Assembly: GCF_945859685.1 (NCBI RefSeq)
Contig: NC_079147.1
Coordinates: 145,476,645 to 145,540,644, forward strand
Source: Eupeodes corollae
Lineage: Eukaryota > Arthropoda > Insecta > Diptera > Syrphidae
Length of the DNA stretch: 64,000 nt
Direction of reading: 5' to 3'
The position numbers and the translations under genes were made by a program. Positions 43,110-55,168 of this stretch are shown here, piece by piece (position 1 is the stretch's first letter; the number at the start of each line of letters is the position of its first letter). The notes beneath the pieces were generated by a model that saw nothing but the letters and a program-made list of their open reading frames with translations, was not told the origin of the DNA and ran no database searches.

Positions 43110-43189
43110 AACTGTTACCGAGAACAAAGGCAGTGACTATTTGGGTATGGATTTGTGGTTGGAATAGACTCAGGCAAAAAGTCTGGAGT

Positions 43190-45028
43190 TTCAACAGTGT
43201 GTGCGAGATCATCACTACAATCTCCATCAAGGCTAAATTCGCCAACATAAGCCAAATATGCGGGCATGCCCCCACAGAATAGAAAGATAAAGGCAACAAA
43301 GAAATATTCTTCGAGCTCTTGGACAAGACATATGAGCAGTGCCCTGGTTATGACATTAAAATTGTCTTAGGACATTTTAATGCCAAGCTAGGAAGAGAAG
43401 ACATCTTTGGTGGCACAATTGGGAGATACAGCCTGCACAACACCACCTCCGACAACGAATTCAGGCAGATCGATTTAGCTGCGGTGCGAGACGTTCTGGT
43501 AGATAGTACGCAGCTTAAACATCTTGATATTCACAAGGGGACATGGAAATCTCCTGATCAATACGGGATGTTCGAATATTGCGAGGAGCCAACATTGACT
43601 CGGACCAGTACATCGTTTTAGCCAAGGTACGGCTACGGATATCCCGATCCAAGCCAAAACAAGGAAGTACTGTGAGAAGATTTGACGTTAGACGGCTACA
43701 ATCGTAAGAAACTGCCAACATATTCTTGATGCCGCCTCTGAAGTGCTGGGTTTTACACCGTTACCGACGACGCGACGTGTGCCGTCAAGCTCGCAGCTAA
43801 TCAACAGGCAAACACAGAAAGACCAGAGCTGCTTGCGGGCTCTACGAGCGGAAGAGAGAAGAGAAACACAGGCTTCTTAGAAGGAAGAGGCTTGCGTTCA
43901 AGAAGATACGAGATGGCACAACAGAAATGAGGTATAAAGAAAACATCCCATGATTACCAGCCGTAAACCAAAGCCTGTAAAGACGATCAGGAGAAAATCT
44001 TAAAATGTATCTATATGGAAAAATCACCCCTCCAAACTGTATAACATCGATGACGGACCGAATTCCGCTGCAAGGGAGATAACACTATTCAACTTAGACG
44101 GTGCAGAATAACAATTCCGCGTACTCGACATCTATGAAGTGAAGGTAGCTATATCTCATTTGAAGTCCAAGAAAGCATCTGGAGTACAAGGCATCATTGC
44201 TAAATTATTCAATTAAATTCATTTGAAAGTCCATATCAGTTTGGCTTCAAACCATTAAAGTCTACCAAAGTGACCAAATATTCACATAACGGTGAATCTA
44301 GGAAAAAAAAAACACGAACTACAAATCCATACCCATTATCTATTAATCGATTTCAAGGTCGCATATGACAGGCGATACACTGTTGAACTTCTTCAACATC
44401 GTCCGGCAAAAAATTATGCAAAACTCAATCGTCAAAACTAGATTCACAATCTCCCAGAGGCCAATTATTATGATATAACGACGTCTTGGACAAACTATAA
44501 CTATAACTTTAAGGTAATTGAGAAACTTGTCTATCTAGGAACCGCTTTAAATTCAGACAACGGCAACAATAGTGAAATCAAACGGAGAATAACTCTTGCA
44601 AACGCTGCTTCTTTAGACTTAGTAGGCAATTGAGAAGTAAGTCCTTCCTCGAGCAACTAAAGTCATCCTCTATAAGTAATTCATCATACCGGTTCTCATT
44701 TATGGTGGTGTGATTTGGAAATCTTCAAGCCTAAATTAAAAGGTCTTAGGATGCTTCGAGAGTTAATTCTTCCAGTGATTTTTAGTCCTGTCTGCATAAA
44801 GTGGACTAACTGTTGTGGCCGTAAAGCGACACTAATTCTAGAAAAGAATAAAATTCCAATGTTGAAGACCGAATGGACATCAACGCTCCAACCGGGAAAG
44901 TCTTTGAAGCCATTCCAGATGGACGGAATATCGTGACTCAGGTGGAGAGGACCTCAACGACTTGGGGTGCGAAACTGGAAACAGCTGGATAAGAATCAAG
45001 CTGGCTGGATGCGCATGTTTGTTGAGGT
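43190..45028 (+). mobile_element. TAAG-tailed APE-type LINE, copy 4 (decayed; includes endonuclease)
   Basis: Endonuclease: SQICGHAPTE near 43245, IKIVLGHFNAKLGREDIFGG (43345-43410), SDNEFRQIDLAAVRDVLV, LKHLDIHKGTWKSPDQ. RT: FGLKSKKASGVQGI-like around 44160-44200, then scattered pieces (FVYLGTALNSDN, KRRITLAN, FSPVCIKW) to about 45028. Stops and frameshifts throughout; internal deletions. It supplies the endonuclease that shorter copies at 16637 and 51157 lack. The 3' TAAG tail is not preserved. Confidence 0.75.
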
Positions 45029-45089
45029 AAGAAGTTGGGGAACGATTTCATTAAGATCGGAATACAAGACAATTTTACGGGACACACAT

Positions 45090-45265
45090 CTTATACAGGA
45101 AGGTTATGGTTATTGTATAACTGCCCTAAAGTGCTAGCAACATAACCACACTCATCTGACCAAAATACAATCGAGCATATATGGGATGAACTGGGACGTA
45201 GATGTGCGGAAAAGATCTTCAATATCTTGACGTTTTGATGAAGCAATTAAAGCTAAGGGATACAT
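45090..45265 (+). pseudogene. Tc1-like transposase fragment
   Basis: Reads PHSSDQNTIEHIWDELGRRC, the block with the last acidic catalytic residue, then SIS-type decayed tail. No ends seen. Confidence 0.6.
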
Positions 45266-46844
45266 ACAAAAGTGTGAGATGTTAAATAATAAATAATTTT
45301 GGCTTATTTATAATAGAAAAGAGTATAAACTGCATCGCAGTTGTGGGAGCTACTCTACATATCATTATACTACCCAAGAATGCATACTAAGAAAATGGAG
45401 TAAACAAATCACTTTCAATTTTAACTGCGAAATATAAGCTGTCTCAAGAACATATTTTCTGACTGCTTAATTGAACAATAATTACTTGCTCTTAAGGATT
45501 GTGTACCGCAAGTCAACTATTGTGTTTAGTTTTAAAAACAAATTCTTCCAGGTGTAAATAAGTTATTTAAAAATAAAACATCTACTTTAGAAAACAATAC
45601 ATAAAATCAAACAAAACATATGTAACTTATTTTGCTTTCTTTGTATTTTGATTTTCATGAATATATTATAATAATAATTCATAAGAACAGTACATTTTCT
45701 AACACATACAATAACACAAATAACAATTAAAACGTCACATAACTCAACCCATCGGTTGTCGCCGGTCGTATAAAGGAGTGCCGGATATTACTGCCATTTA
45801 AATTGGTGTTTTGAATTTCAATTAAGCAAAGATGATAATAAACATATCGAGAATTATTTCAATTCAGAGTTCAAATGTTTCCGAATAATTGGTATATGGT
45901 TAATAGTGTCAAACTACTTCACAGACGCAACAAGTTAAAATAAATAATTATATGTTATTCATGTTTTATTTGTCAGTAGCCTTTGACACACAGACAGAAG
46001 AGGTAACAAATTGGATTCAACTACGAATGATTTCAAAACCACAAACAAACTTATATATATGTACATATGGAATAATTGATATAGAAATCAAACATAAGGA
46101 AAGACATACTGTCGCATGGATTCCAAAAAAAAATTATAGACTTTTATAAACAAGGTGTGAGGAGAAGACATTCAACGAATTGTACAATGCTTAACAATGA
46201 CATGGTCCTAGGAAAGTTCAATGTTTTCAAATATAATAATGGAAGACAAATTCAATGCTTTCATGTATTTATAAGATTAACACTGCTGCTGGTAAGGCTG
46301 TGACTGATAAAAATTTTACTCCAAAGTTCGATCATTAACTTGCCCTTTCTCAGAATGTTATTTTAAAGCTGCTCAACTTTTCTCGGAAATATAATATTGG
46401 ATTTTATAAAAATCTTTACATAGAGATGCATGTTCAGTTAATTGATATCTGTAAAAGTTAAAAAGCCAACTTAGCATACAAAAGCATTGAAAAACTTAAT
46501 ACAAGCGTAGAATTTTTGGAATATTTCAGGTTCTTTTTTCTTGATCTAAAATTGACCTCTCCCTCTCGTCTCCTTTTGATGTGTGGGAACTCTTGAACGC
46601 AATACAAAAAATAAAAAAGCTTCAAAATAAAATTATAAAGTCACCTAAGAATTTATAGAAATACCCCAGTTTTCTTGTTAGAGGAAACTTTGTACCTGCT
46701 TAATCAAATCTATCTTTCTAAATGTTTCAATTATAATTTCGGTACACAAAAAGGGGAATCCAAATATCGTTACAAACTATTGATGTCTTTTGCTACCTGA
46801 TTCATTATTTATTCTTTAATTAATAGCTGCTTTGAATGTAACCG
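45266..46844. other. No gene recognised
   Basis: AT-rich. A weak hint of a LINE RT tail lies around 46585-46740 (KLQNKIIKS, LEETLYLLNQIYLSKC across frames), too decayed to call. Confidence 0.45.
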
Positions 46845-47216
46845 TATTCTCAGTGGATACATGCCAGGTTTCCTTAAAGGATACTGGCCAGGCCACTGTC
46901 AACCGCTATCGCTATAAATCGATAATCACCAACTTCTAGTGGCCTGAATGGGATGATATGAACACCGAAGACATATGGTTCAAACGGCTACATAGATCAA
47001 ATTACAACCGAGGCGACCTGATTGATTTGAACCCTTTAGACTTTTTCTTGTGGGACTTGCTTGAGTTACAGGTCCATGCGAATAAGCCGCAAACTACCAC
47101 ACTCCTTAAAAGACAACATAATCGATGCCATGGGCCAAATCCACCCTGATATTATGCTCCAAAATCATCGAAAACTGGACCTTTTTAATGCGCACCACCC
47201 AGCAAAGCCAAAAACT
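46845..47216 (+). pseudogene. mariner transposase fragment
   Basis: Reads TGQATVNRYRYKSIITNF, DDMNTEDIWF, then DLIDLNPLDFFLWDLLEL, VHANKPQTT, and in the next frame LKDNIIDAMGQIHPDIML. These are the second-Asp to C-terminal blocks of mariner transposases, with a deletion around QQDGATCHTA and at least two frameshifts. Confidence 0.7.
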
Positions 47217-47219
47217 TTA

Positions 47220-47552
47220 TGGCTGAAACACATACACGCTTCAGCTTCGGCTGCGTTACGTTAGGCCAGCTTCGAGGTTGCTTTGAATGACATTTCTATT
47301 ATTTCATCCCACCAAAGAGTAAATATTTTGTTTGTTGACATTATTTTACAGCTAATGAGCTGTCAGACAAAGCAAATGTTCATATAATTGAACTAGAGCT
47401 TCCGTCTGGAGTCACATTACGTTCTTTTCCTTACGATTGTCAAACGAAACGTGAGGTCGAAGCTTCATTGTGATGGCATGCATTGAATTCCTATGGCTGA
47501 ACTCGTAAACGTCAGGCGAAGCCGAAGCTAAAGCGTATTTGTGTTTCAGCCA
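47220..47552. mobile_element. MITE, family 2, copy 1
   Basis: Inverted ends TGGCTGAAACACATACACGC and complement TGGCTGAAACACAAATACGC, continuing into TTCAGCTTCGGC/TTTAGCTTCGGC. TTA on both sides (47217-47219, 47553-47555), the 3-bp target typical of PIF/Harbinger. 333 bp, non-coding. Confidence 0.85.
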
Positions 47553-47555
47553 TTA

Positions 47556-47906
47556 TTGTCTACAAATCACCCCTTAGGCAAGCTACAAGTCCGTCACGAC
47601 TTTTATTTAGTTTTGTAAAGATATATTACTTTTTTCTTTTTTTTATTTAACAAGGAACGCTTTTACATAAAACATCAAATAGAATCGTGCAGAAAATAAA
47701 TAAATCACAGGGTAGTACAATTTTCAATTGAATGAACAATTATGATTACCTGTCATTTTGACAGAAGTGGAATAGACTTGATAGTTACGGAGATTTTTCA
47801 TGACTAAATTTTCAGTACAATTTCCAATGAAGTAACCTTAACTGGAAGGTAATTTTTTAACAGCTATCCATTCAGATGCTTAAAACTTGCCTTACCTTCA
47901 AGTCCC
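47556..47906. other. Spacer between the two family-2 MITEs
   Basis: AT-rich; nothing recognised. Confidence 0.5.
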
Positions 47907-47909
47907 TTA

Positions 47910-49402
47910 TGGCTGAAACACAAACACGCTTCAGCTTCGGCATTGCCTGACGTTTACGAGTTCAGCCATAGGCATTCAATGCATGCTATCACAATGAATC
48001 TTCGACCTCACTTTTCATTTGACAATCGTAAGGAAATAACGTAATGTGACCCCAAAAGGAAGCTCTACTTCAAATTTGCTGAACAATTACGTTGTCTGAC
48101 AGCTCAACAGCTGTTAAAAAGTCAACAAACAAAATACATCTGCTTTTCGAGGGATTCCCATTGGTAATTATAGGCTGAGTAAGCTTCTTCCGATATAAAT
48201 TTAATTTTTTCGATTTCAAAACTCCTATTTTTTTTCATTATGAGAAAAAATAACAGCTGCTAATGACAGAAGCGCCATTTTAGAGATGTCGTATTGAAAG
48301 CACGGTTACAAACTTGAAAAAAAGTTTGTGTCCAAATTTGAAATAAAAATGAACACTTAGGTAAAAATGACGAACATAACTAATTGAAGTCCGAAAAATT
48401 TGTAAACACAGATTGATGAATTCTTTACATTTTCCTTAACATATTTTCCATATTATGCAATTAAACTCACAAAATCCCTAACAAACTTATTTAAATTAAA
48501 TTAACCCGAATAAAGAACATAACGAAACATAAAAGCTTATAAGCTTAAAAAATGTAAATGCAAAAACATAATTTAAGAAAATTTATTACTCTCTAGACAC
48601 TAAGACTATTTTAAAGCTCTTTGTCCAGGACGTTATTAAAATTAAGTCTATTCCTTTATTTTTTTAAACAAACTATTCCAAAAAAAAATAAAAAAAAAAA
48701 AAACTGACTTTTCCCAAAATTCGCATTATGTCAATTTTATCGTTGATTGTGTTTTTTTTTTTTTTGAAAATATAGGCATCGTCCATTTCATTACTTCATC
48801 AGGGATGACCCAGAACCAAGTTAAAAAAAATAATCTATTAAAGATGATATTGAAATTTCTAAATCCGACCTTTTTGAGTTATTTTGGATACATTACTTCA
48901 ATTATTATTACTAAGGTTTAATTTAAATAAGATGTAGCAGTTGTTTTAAAAATTCTATATACATAAATAAAAATATAAAGAGTTTGTTTTTACAATAATT
49001 GTATTAAAAGTAGTAAGGTTTTTTTTGAAATTTTTGACGGCTTATGTAATGAGTAGATAATTTTCTGTTTCCTAAATCCAATTCAGATCAAGAGTTTATA
49101 TTTATAATAAAGTTTGTATGTACACAAACTTGCTTAAATGAGTTTAACCCTTGTTTCTGTTTAGCCAAGAACGTTTTCGTTACTCAAATTGTGGAACATC
49201 TTTTTTCGTTTCCGAAAAATATGACCAAGTGGAATAAAAAATGACCATTTGACCAAGTGAAAAAATAATGACCAAATTTTGTCACAGATGACTAATGTGG
49301 GAAGTGGCAACCGTGTTTGGAAGTGTCATTCAAAGCAACCTCGAAACAGGCCTAACGTAACGCAGATGAAGCCATAGCTGAAGCGTGTTTGTGTTTCAGC
49401 CA
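47910..49402. mobile_element. MITE, family 2, copy 2, expanded
   Basis: Same ends as the copy at 47220 (TGGCTGAAACACAAACACGC at both ends), TTA on both sides (47907-47909, 49403-49405), opposite orientation. The outer about 260 bp on the left and 90 bp on the right match the short copy; about 1.1 kb in between (48170-49300) does not and is a later insertion or the interior of a longer parent. No ORF with a recognisable domain. Confidence 0.75.
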
Positions 49403-49405
49403 TTA

Positions 49406-51156
49406 AGTGGTCCGAACCAGCCTATTTTGTCGGAATGATTTTTCTAAAACTAAACTAGTTTTTTAAACACAAAGATATCCATACATATTTTCTTACAAAA
49501 TAAGATTAATCTTATCTAAACAAAAAAACATACGAATTAACTTTGATAACATTATGTACATAGTGGTATGAATAAAATTCATGTCAAGACTTATTTATAA
49601 AGATAAGTTTATTTCTCATAACAAAAATTGTTGTTTGTTTCATGTATTATTATTTACGTAGTTAATCTTTTTTCTGATATCAGCTCATATTAGAACACTT
49701 TTTGGACACACAAATAATGAATAAATTTCATTTCTCCATACTTTTGAAAAAAATGTTTTTTTTTTTTTAAAGCAGACATTATCAGCTGATTAAAAAAAGG
49801 AGAAAAACAAACATAATTTTTTCCTAAAAACACGAAGTTGACAACGAAGACGTAGTCGTTCATGCTGATTTCATTGTTATAAATTTAGAATTTACTTGGT
49901 CAAAAGTAACCAAAGGGTGGATTGTGCACATATTGTTTATTCTTTTCATTTGTATACTCTCAAATAATCTAATGATGCCGATGCAAATTCAACTATCTAG
50001 CTCTTTATCTTTTTCTTTCTACAAGCCATATTATTCTCGTTTGACTCGGGACAAATTATTAGTGAGGTCAAAAACAAAGGGCAATTGCAAATGCATTTGC
50101 CGGCACTTAAACTAACACTAACGAAATGAACTGCTTTGTGCAATATTCCCCTGGCATTGCGGCTAGAGGTCTAAGACTGACAACAGTCACAGCCTAGCCA
50201 CTATATCCAATAGGCTCCATCAATATAGAGAGACACATTAATGCACACCAATTGTTTGTCAACCTGCATATACCTTGTCACTCTTTGATTAGATTATTTA
50301 TTAAGAGGGGAGCATTTATGAAGCTGGAATATGATAGATAACCCTATACGTGTTTTGTTTGGAAAGTCAAGCGTTTTACTCTTTCCGTTCAAGAGAGAAA
50401 AAGGTAAAAATAAAATTATTCCTAGGAAGTCTAGCAGAGTAAAATGTATACAGAGGTATATTCATAGTATAATAAAGTTCATATGAACGTACTTGCAGAA
50501 AATGCTGAATTGAAGGGGAGAACTAAGGCATTTTATTACAGTCAATTAATTTTGTTTCTTTTTTTTCATTTCATCAATTAATTCATGAGTTCACGATCCA
50601 TTGAGAATTAAATAGCACTTATTCTCACGGCTGCTGTGGTAAAAATTGTATGTATGTGTGTATGATGGGAGTATTGAATGTAATACTTTACTATAAATCT
50701 ATTTGTGTACTTTATTTTTTTAAGCTAGAAGTGTGCTGTGATTTCAAATGACGTAAGGCATTCTTTAAAAAAGCAAATGTTTTTTTTTTTAATACCAATT
50801 TAGGATTTAGACTTTGAAATACTTGAAGTGTGCCCCTGAATTTAAAATAAATTATGTAGCCATATAAATTTTGCTGCAGCTGGATCTCTCACATGCAGCA
50901 TAATTTGTAGTTATTGAGAATTGCATTTTTTGTCAAAGGTTGTTCTTTAAAGATTTTTGTAACCATTTTAATTTTAAAGAATGTGGAACAATATTTGCTG
51001 AGCCTTGGGCTTAGAGGGTACACACATAAGAGTAGAATTAAAAAAAAAAGTTGAGTAAAGCATCAATTCAATGTTCCATATTCCCTTAAAAACTAGTACA
51101 ACTTTTACTTTTAGCTTTAAAAGAAGACTTCTGTAATTTAAAACTTCTAGGTTAAA
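49406..51156. other. No gene recognised
   Basis: AT-rich. A 63-codon + strand ORF at 49924-50115 has a hydrophobic start but no recognisable domain or context; not called. Confidence 0.5.
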
Positions 51157-52331
51157 TCTCAGTTCCGCCTACCCGACCTAGAATAAGTGAAGACAGCTAC
51201 ATATGTATATTTAAACTAAAGTCAAACAAAGTTGCTGGAGTTGACGGCATCGCTGCCGAACTATTTAAAGCAGAAGGCGATGACTTGGTAGGGAGCATGC
51301 ACCAACTCATTTGGAAAATATGGTCGGAAGAAAGCATGCCCGATGAGTGGAATCTCAGCATAGTTTGCTTGATACATAAAAAAGGAGACACTCTAAATTG
51401 CGCCAACTACAGAGACATCAGACTCCTTAACATTGGGTATAAGATCCTCTCTGCCGTATTATGTGAACGTCTGAAGCCATTCGTCAACAACCTGATTGGT
51501 TCTTATCAGTGTGGATTCAGACCAGGAAAGTCTACTATCGACCAATTATACTCATCTACGGCAGATCTTGGAAAAAACCCAGGAGCTTCAAATCGATACC
51601 CACCACCTCTTTATCGATTTTAAAGCCGCGTACGACAGCATCCATAGGGAAGAGCGTCAACATTAGAGGCACAATCTTCCAAAGGTACATCCTACTACTC
51701 GGATACGCAGATGATATTGAAATAATTGGAAGATCAAAGCGTGATGTCAGTGGAGCGTTTTTGAGCAATGCGACGGAAGCGAACAAAATGGGTTTAGTGG
51801 TCAATGAGGGCAAGACCAAGTATATACAGCCATCAAAAAAGAACATTGAACAACGAAGTCTTGGACAAAACGTCACCATGGACAGCTATAACTTCGAGGT
51901 AGTTAAGGACTTTGTCTACTTAGGCTCCGCTATAAACACAGACAACAACACCAGCGCTGAAATCAAACGAAGAATAACTCTTGCAGATCGCTGCTTCTTT
52001 GGTTTTAGAAGGCAATTGAGTAGTAAAGTCCTCTCTCGAGCATCTAAAATCACCATCTATAAGACACTCCTCATCCCGGTTCTCATTTATTGCGCTGAGG
52101 ACTGGACCCTGTCAAAGAAAGATGAGAAAGTCTTAGGATGCTTCGAGAGAAAAATTCTTCGGGTGATTTTTGGTCCCGTACGCATAGATGGAGGATGGAG
52201 GAGAAGATATCAACCAACTTGGCATGCGAAACTAGAGACAGCTAGCTAGGGACCGAGCTATCTGGAGACGCATGTCGGTTGAGGTCCAGGCCCAGGTCCG
52301 CCCGGACTGTAGCGCCACCATAAGTAAGTAA
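51157..52331 (+). mobile_element. TAAG-tailed APE-type LINE, copy 2 (RT part)
   Basis: Starts in the RT (FRLPDLE-like) and reads VAGVDGIAAELFKAEGDDLV, YRDIRLLNIGYKILSAVL, QCGFRPGKSTIDQ. A deletion removes the RT core between the first Asp region (51625) and the segment before YADD (51655). Then LLGYADDIEIIGRSKRDVSG, NEGKTKY, DFVYLGSAINTDNNTSAEIK, LIPVLIYCAEDWTLSKKDEK, FGPVRIDGGWRRRY. The 3' end GGACTGTAGCGCCACC with TAAG repeats is at about 52303-52331. A second 3'-end scrap, GGACTGTAGCGCCACC, lies at about 52505-52530. Closest relative in the window is copy 1. Confidence 0.85.
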
Positions 52332-52532
52332 GGTTAAATGTCTCAATATCTTTACACACAATTTCTCTAGAACTTCAGAACTTATAATTATGTCATCTAT
52401 CTCATGTCCCAAAAGAACCGTCCCTATTTTCCAATTTTAATCACTGGCAAAATGGTTCGTATATTTTGCAAATAGTTTAGTCCTGCCTAGGCCATAGTTC
52501 AAACAGGACTGTAGCGCCACCTTAAGTAAGTT

Positions 52533-53603
52533 AGTCCTGCCTAGGAGAGGAGAGCTACATTAATAATGCAATTTTATCGAGGTCGAGGTCAGGGTTATAC
52601 CCCGAAGGTTTTAAAACTTCCATGAAAAGTGAGAGTGTATAACCTATGATTCTATTTGTTGTCATTTTTCAGCCTCTTAAAGGATGGAAGTTAGTAGTAA
52701 ACTCGTGCTTTTCCTCATCCTCCACATTGACCAGGTACCCAACAGAGTCTAATGTTAGTAATGTAATGTCTGTGAGTTAAAAATCGTTAGTTCTTGGCGA
52801 CAGTAATTTACAAGCTTCGATTTAAATGTTGTAGCAGAAACCGATTGCTATGCTGATTGGCTATTAATGAGTATAGACCTTATGTCAATATAACCACAGC
52901 TATTGACTTTAATTTGGTAAGCATCTTTGTCTGGTAATACTAAAAAATGTGACAGCACAACATATAGTAAGAACTAACATACAAGTGCGTAATTTTTAAG
53001 TCGATTTACACACAAATTCTAATCAGCTGTGAAATTTGTTGTCCTTCTGCTTTATTTTTAACTAACTACATTTTCAACTAATGACAATTATTATCACAAT
53101 TTTAAAATACATTAACAAAGTACTGTGTCGTAAATACATGCTCGCTATTGATTCGCTATCTTTAATTAGGGCCTGCAAATTAAACTTAAAACAACACGAA
53201 GTACAAATTTAGAAAACTACTCATTTCTTCACAAAGTTGTGAATAATAAAAACTCTGATTTAATTCCCAGTTTGAGATAGAGTTTCGATTTTTAAGATCC
53301 CAAATTTGGAGGTCTGGATTGTGTTTAGCAATGTTTTTACTAACTTAAATTATTTTATTATAAATAAAACTATGTTTAGGAATCAAGTTGAGACCACGTG
53401 CTATTTTAATTTAAAGGCAGTATAAGATAATACTTTTTAAGAAAAGTGGATTATACAAAGTTAGAATTATTTAAATGTAGACATGGAAATTGAAAATAGA
53501 CACAGAGACAGTTGCTAAGAGTAAAACCAAATTAAAACAACAACATGCATTAGAAGTAGTTATAAGCGTTATCAAAAAAAATTAGATTTTCTTATCTAAA
53601 ATA
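52533..53603. other. No gene recognised
   Basis: AT-rich, non-coding; no repeat ends seen. Confidence 0.5.
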
Positions 53604-53649
53604 ACATGGGGTGGAATCGGGTAAGGAGATTTGTGATAGGTGACAGTCA

Positions 53650-53922
53650 AAAAAAAAATTAAAAAAATCGGGCGGCGCAACAGTCCGTTGAGAACTAGGG
53701 CCTAGTGACTAACAACTCTCAATCATTCCTGTGTGCGAGTAATGTTGCCAGGAATGGAGGGGACCTACAGTTTATACGCCGAATCCGAACGGCTAATTAG
53801 AGAAAGCACTTTTTCATGACAAGAGTTACTCTTGAAGGAATTGACAATTCCTCGCAAGAGGCAGTACCCAAGACCTCTGGCATGACAGTCCAACGCACTA
53901 ACCATCATGCTACAGGTACTAG
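53650..53922 (-). mobile_element. tRNA-derived SINE, copy 2
   Basis: Flanked by a perfect 15-bp target duplication GATAGGTGACAGTCA (53635-53649, 53923-53937), a clear mark of target-primed insertion. 273 bp; 3' end GGACTGTTGCGCCGCC with an A/T tail. About 35 bp including the B box is deleted, so it can no longer be transcribed by RNA polymerase III from its own promoter. Confidence 0.9.
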
Positions 53923-54107
53923 GATAGGTGACAGTCACAATCAACAAATTCGGTCTATGTAAGGTGATAGCCACCGGTGACAATAACGATTTGGTGACTT
54001 TTTCTGGTGACAGCTCTTTAGTTGTCACTTTCATTGGAAATTGATTTTAATTTTTAGTTGCTGAAATTTCAAGACAATATGTATGTATTTGTGCCTTTGA
54101 TTTTACC

Positions 54108-54610
54108 TTCTGAAAATGAAAATATTAATGTCCGGCTCTTGAAGATTAACCTCCGCAATAAAATAAACATTCTTGATCTTCCAAGTCCGCATACATATGT
54201 GCTATATATTTGTTCTCATATAAATACCTATTTATTCTAACTTGTTTTTTTAATTTATAATTAATATTCTGAATTAAATAGATTCTTAAAAAACATTCGA
54301 TTGAATAAGGAAACATTTTTAGATATCCTACCGCTTCTGGATTTGTCAGCTGGAATGAGGTCAACACACATTCCACCTATTATTCGATTAGCCGTGACTT
54401 TAAATTTTCTTGGAGGTGGTGGCTTCCAAAGGCAAGTTGGCGCTGACTGGTCAGATCCAATGAGCCAAAGTACTGTTTGTGAGGTTATATCTTTGACCTT
54501 AAAACAAATGGAGAGGAAATTGTGCCAACTTACAATCAAATTTAATCAATCGGCTTCAAAAGCAACAAAAATGTTCTTCAACGAAAAATATCAAATTCTT
54601 GGAGGAAGGA
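54108..54610 (+). pseudogene. HARBI1-like transposase, N-terminal part
   Basis: First segment VRLLKINLRNKINILDLPS (54135-54190) resembles the RRxLRDxxNPLELP exon end. After a probable short intron, RFLKNIRLNKETFLDILPLL (54278-54335), then SAGMRSTHIPPIIRLAVTLN and FLGGGGFQRQVGADWSDPMS and STVCEVISLTLKQMERKLC. These are the helical region ahead of the DDE nuclease in HARBI1-type transposases. The catalytic part is absent: deletion joins it directly to the SANT remnant. Confidence 0.75.
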
Positions 54611-54649
54611 TTTTGTTTTTTAGTAAAAATAAACTATGTAATTTTATTA

Positions 54650-54870
54650 CTTGTTTTTTATTTTAATTCCTTCTTTTTCACCATGCTCATCACATCCAAA
54701 GGTCGCCACTCCACTCGTACCTTCGACTGCTGCTTCCATACCACATGCATCTATGATGGCTTCATCGACACTATTTAAAACTTTTATAGCAAAAGGTCCT
54801 CCACCAGTTTGTTTGATGGATTTTTTGTTTGCAATAAATGTTTGTTTTGTTGAAATTGTAACAAACGTCA
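54650..54870 (-). pseudogene. Myb/SANT accessory protein, middle part
   Basis: Minus-strand reading KSIKQTGGGPFAIKVLNSVD and EAIIDACGM. KxTGGGP followed by L/I..S.EE/DEAI is the linker just after the Myb/SANT domain in the accessory ORF of PIF/Harbinger elements. Frame open but only about 70 codons; the DNA-binding part itself is gone. Confidence 0.6.
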
Positions 54871-55168
54871 ATGAATTTCTTTTAAAGTGATACCAAATTC
54901 TAACCAAAATTTTGTGATCACCTTACAAAGACGCAAAAATTAGTTTGATCACTTTTTATGATCACAAAGGTGACAATCAAAAATCACCATAGCCGATTCC
55001 ACCCATGTTTTTTTTCAGCTTGTTGATTGTTTGGAGATGAACCGTTCCTTAGGTAAGACGGTGTTTTGGTGGACATTAAAGTAGAAACACATTTGAAAAC
55101 TGACCTTAATATTTACTTACTATCAAAAATATTAGTTTTTAATATTTTTATTTATTTTTATAAAACAA

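Larger units (their letters stand above)
53604..55007. mobile_element. PIF/Harbinger-like element with both genes as remnants
   Basis: Ends ACATGGGGTGGAATCGGGTA and complement ACATGGGTGGAATCGGCTAT. Subterminal GTGAC/GTGATC motifs are repeated in both arms (53930-54035, 54915-54975). Transposase remnant on + (54108-54610) and Myb/SANT remnant on - (54650-54870) converge, the normal PIF/Harbinger order. A SINE sits in the left arm. The family differs from copies A/B by its ends. Confidence 0.8.

Noticed and set aside
45765..45775. TATAAAGG as a TATA box
   Set aside because: No ORF or initiator context follows it; a chance match in AT-rich DNA.
49924..50115. 63-codon ORF with hydrophobic start (possible secreted peptide)
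   Set aside because: Hydrophobic start is common in AT-rich chance ORFs; no cleavage site, conservation or context supports it.
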